In this document: piece after piece, positions 6,456 through 7,704 of the stretch
Layout: the number at the start of each line of letters is the position of its first letter
Numbering within the stretch: the stretch's first letter is position 1
Source: Pseudomonadota bacterium
GTDB lineage: Bacteria; Pseudomonadota; Alphaproteobacteria; Acetobacterales; Acetobacteraceae
NCBI GenBank assembly: GCA_021845555.1
Contig: JAJZVS010000180.1
Location: 1-7,704, forward strand
DNA length: 7,704 nucleotides
Direction: 5' to 3'
Made by a program: the position numbers and the translations under genes
Notes under the pieces: generated by a model
The model's input: the letters and a program-made list of their open reading frames with translations, nothing else
Told to the model about the DNA's origin: nothing
The model's database searches: none

Positions 6456-7704
6456 CTAGGCGAGCGAGTACTTGGAGAAGATCGTCTTGATCTGCGCGAA
6501 CGCCTTCTCGGCGGCAGCCTCGGGTGTCATGCCGTCCTTGTACACATAGGAATAGGACTGCCCCCAAATCTGCTGCACCTCCACCTCGCCATAGGCCGGA
6601 GTATAGACGAGGTAGTCGGGAATGGTCGGGCCGAGCAGTGACTCCTCCACATAGGGCGTCAGGTGGGGAGCCAGCTCCTTGTTCGGATTCTTCAGCCAGA
6701 ACGGATCACTGCGCGCGACGTCAGGGAACACCGTGACATAGCGGCCAAGAGTGGCATGCAGATACTGGTTGTTGATCTTCGGCTGGATCACGAATTTCAT
6801 GAAGTCCTTGGCTACGGTGGTGTTCTTACCTGCCTTGGGAATCATCCCGCCAATCACACCGACCAGGGCCGGCATCGGCTTTCCGTCGTTGCCGAGCGGC
6901 AGGCCCATGGTGACGCATTCCGCGAGCTTCTTCGGGTCGTGGTACATCGCCAACTCGGTCGAGATGGTTCCGTCGTAGTCAACGATGAACAGCTTGGCAT
7001 GGAAGCCGTTATTGTCGTCGGCGTCGTTCCAACTGATCGCGCCCTTCGGGACGAAACCCGCCTTGTAGGAGTCGGACATGAAGGCGATGGTCTTGACCAC
7101 GGCTTCCTTGATCTTCGGATCGTCGATATGGATCTTCCCGTCCGGGGTGACGATGTCCTTGCCGCCATTGGCGATCAGGAACTGATGGAACACGTTATTG
7201 CCGTCGCTCGGTCCGTTGGTCGTCATCTGCAGCCCGAGCGCATAGACCTTGCGCAGCCCCTTGGCGCGCAGCTTTGCCTGCATCGGCTTGAACCAATTCC
7301 ACCGGGCATCCCAGGTGTTGGGTATGTCGGCGATCTTGTACCCCGCCTTCTCGACCAGATCGCCCCAGATATGGAACGGCTGACTGCCGCATTTGTACGG
7401 CACTGCATAGTATGCGCGGCTCTTCTTCGCCTTGTTGTACAGCTTGGTGGACAGCAACGCAGTACTTGACAAGCCGGATGCCTGCGTCGCCACCACGTCG
7501 CTGACATCAACCAGCTTGTCGTTCCACGCGCTCAGGACCAGGGTCATCTGGTTGCCGTCGAATGAAATCAGGTCGGGCGTATCCTCGGTCTGTAGCGCCG
7601 AGACCATCTTCTGTTCGAGGGCAAGGAAGGGCAGGATGCTGTAGTCGATCTTGTTGCCGCTGGCCTTCTCATATTCCGCGACCATCCGCTTGAACGAGAT
7701 CGGA
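6456..7704 (-). CDS. ABC transporter solute-binding protein, family 1 (partial, N-terminus outside window)
   Basis: This is the periplasmic receptor that delivers the solute to the two permeases encoded just downstream. 415 residues are visible, and the frame is open to the window edge (the first visible residues are PISFKRMVAEYEKASG), so the signal peptide and first strand, perhaps 30-50 residues, are missing. ATG 7685 lies inside the protein and should not be taken as the start. Family features are the MVAEYEKASGNKIDYS helix-strand near the N-terminus, ALQTEDTPDLISFDGNQ, YYAVPYKCGSQPFHI in the hinge region, TWDARWNWF, the GLPLGNDGKP loop and a C-terminal helix ending FAQIKTIFSKYSLA. The many aromatic residues suggest stacking against a sugar-like ligand, but the substrate is not identifiable. 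It stops 13 bases before the MalF-like ATG. G+C here is clearly lower than in the plus-strand genes (31/60 at 6721-6780). Confidence 0.9.
   Translation of the reverse strand, partial: PISFKRMVAEYEKASGNKIDYSILPFLALEQKMVSALQTEDTPDLISFDGNQMTLVLSAWNDKLVDVSDVVATQASGLSSTALLSTKLYNKAKKSRAYYAVPYKCGSQPFHIWGDLVEKAGYKIADIPNTWDARWNWFKPMQAKLRAKGLRKVYALGLQMTTNGPSDGNNVFHQFLIANGGKDIVTPDGKIHIDDPKIKEAVVKTIAFMSDSYKAGFVPKGAISWNDADDNNGFHAKLFIVDYDGTISTELAMYHDPKKLAECVTMGLPLGNDGKPMPALVGVIGGMIPKAGKNTTVAKDFMKFVIQPKINNQYLHATLGRYVTVFPDVARSDPFWLKNPNKELAPHLTPYVEESLLGPTIPDYLVYTPAYGEVEVQQIWGQSYSYVYKDGMTPEAAAEKAFAQIKTIFSKYSLA

Noticed and set aside
5483..6490. Plus-strand open frame opposite the permeases
   Set aside because: It is rich in His, Arg, Asp and Gln with no family signature; the minus strand encodes two clear membrane proteins with EAA loops.
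6663..7469. Plus-strand open frame opposite the solute-binding protein
   Set aside because: It is a shadow frame; the minus-strand protein has clear binding-protein features and the correct operon position.

Overview
The window reads as an ordinary stretch of chromosome from a high-GC alphaproteobacterium. The C90/H349/C379 biosynthetic-type thiolase, a periplasmic HiPIP, a tRNA gene without encoded CCA and the very GC-rich codon use would fit Rhodospirillales/Acetobacteraceae. That placement is inference; no phylogenetic marker was compared.

Left part, plus strand (1-4612). The window opens inside a drug/metabolite-type (EamA) transporter gene whose 3' end runs antisense through a complete tRNA-Leu(GAG) gene on the minus strand. 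Then, all on the plus strand, come lipB (octanoyltransferase of lipoate synthesis), a nitroreductase-family flavoprotein, a small exported high-potential iron-sulfur protein, an acetyl-CoA acetyltransferase-type thiolase, and an RlmI-like 23S rRNA cytosine methyltransferase. The last starts on a GTG that overlaps the thiolase stop. Gaps are short (41, 30 and 67 bases, then a 4-base overlap), so some of these genes may be co-transcribed. Their functions do not form one obvious pathway: lipoylation, flavin redox, periplasmic electron carriage, acetoacetyl-CoA chemistry and ribosome modification.

Right part, minus strand (4614-7704). A carbohydrate-type (CUT1) ABC importer is read leftward: a solute-binding protein truncated by the right window edge, a MalF-like permease and a MalG-like permease. 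The genes are 13 bases apart and then overlap by 4, so this is a tight operon. No ATPase gene is in the window. The operon converges on the methyltransferase gene with a single base between the two stop codons.

Base composition changes at the convergent junction: hand counts of single 60-base lines give 46/60 G+C at 2761-2820, 36/60 at 5041-5100 and 31/60 at 6721-6780. No gap longer than 300 bases lacks a gene. I see no CRISPR array, insertion sequence, attachment site or origin, and nothing that looks like an undescribed multi-gene system. The most unusual spot is the transporter/tRNA-Leu/lipB junction (about 295-475), where a coding frame, an antisense tRNA and the likely tRNA promoter are layered on one another.
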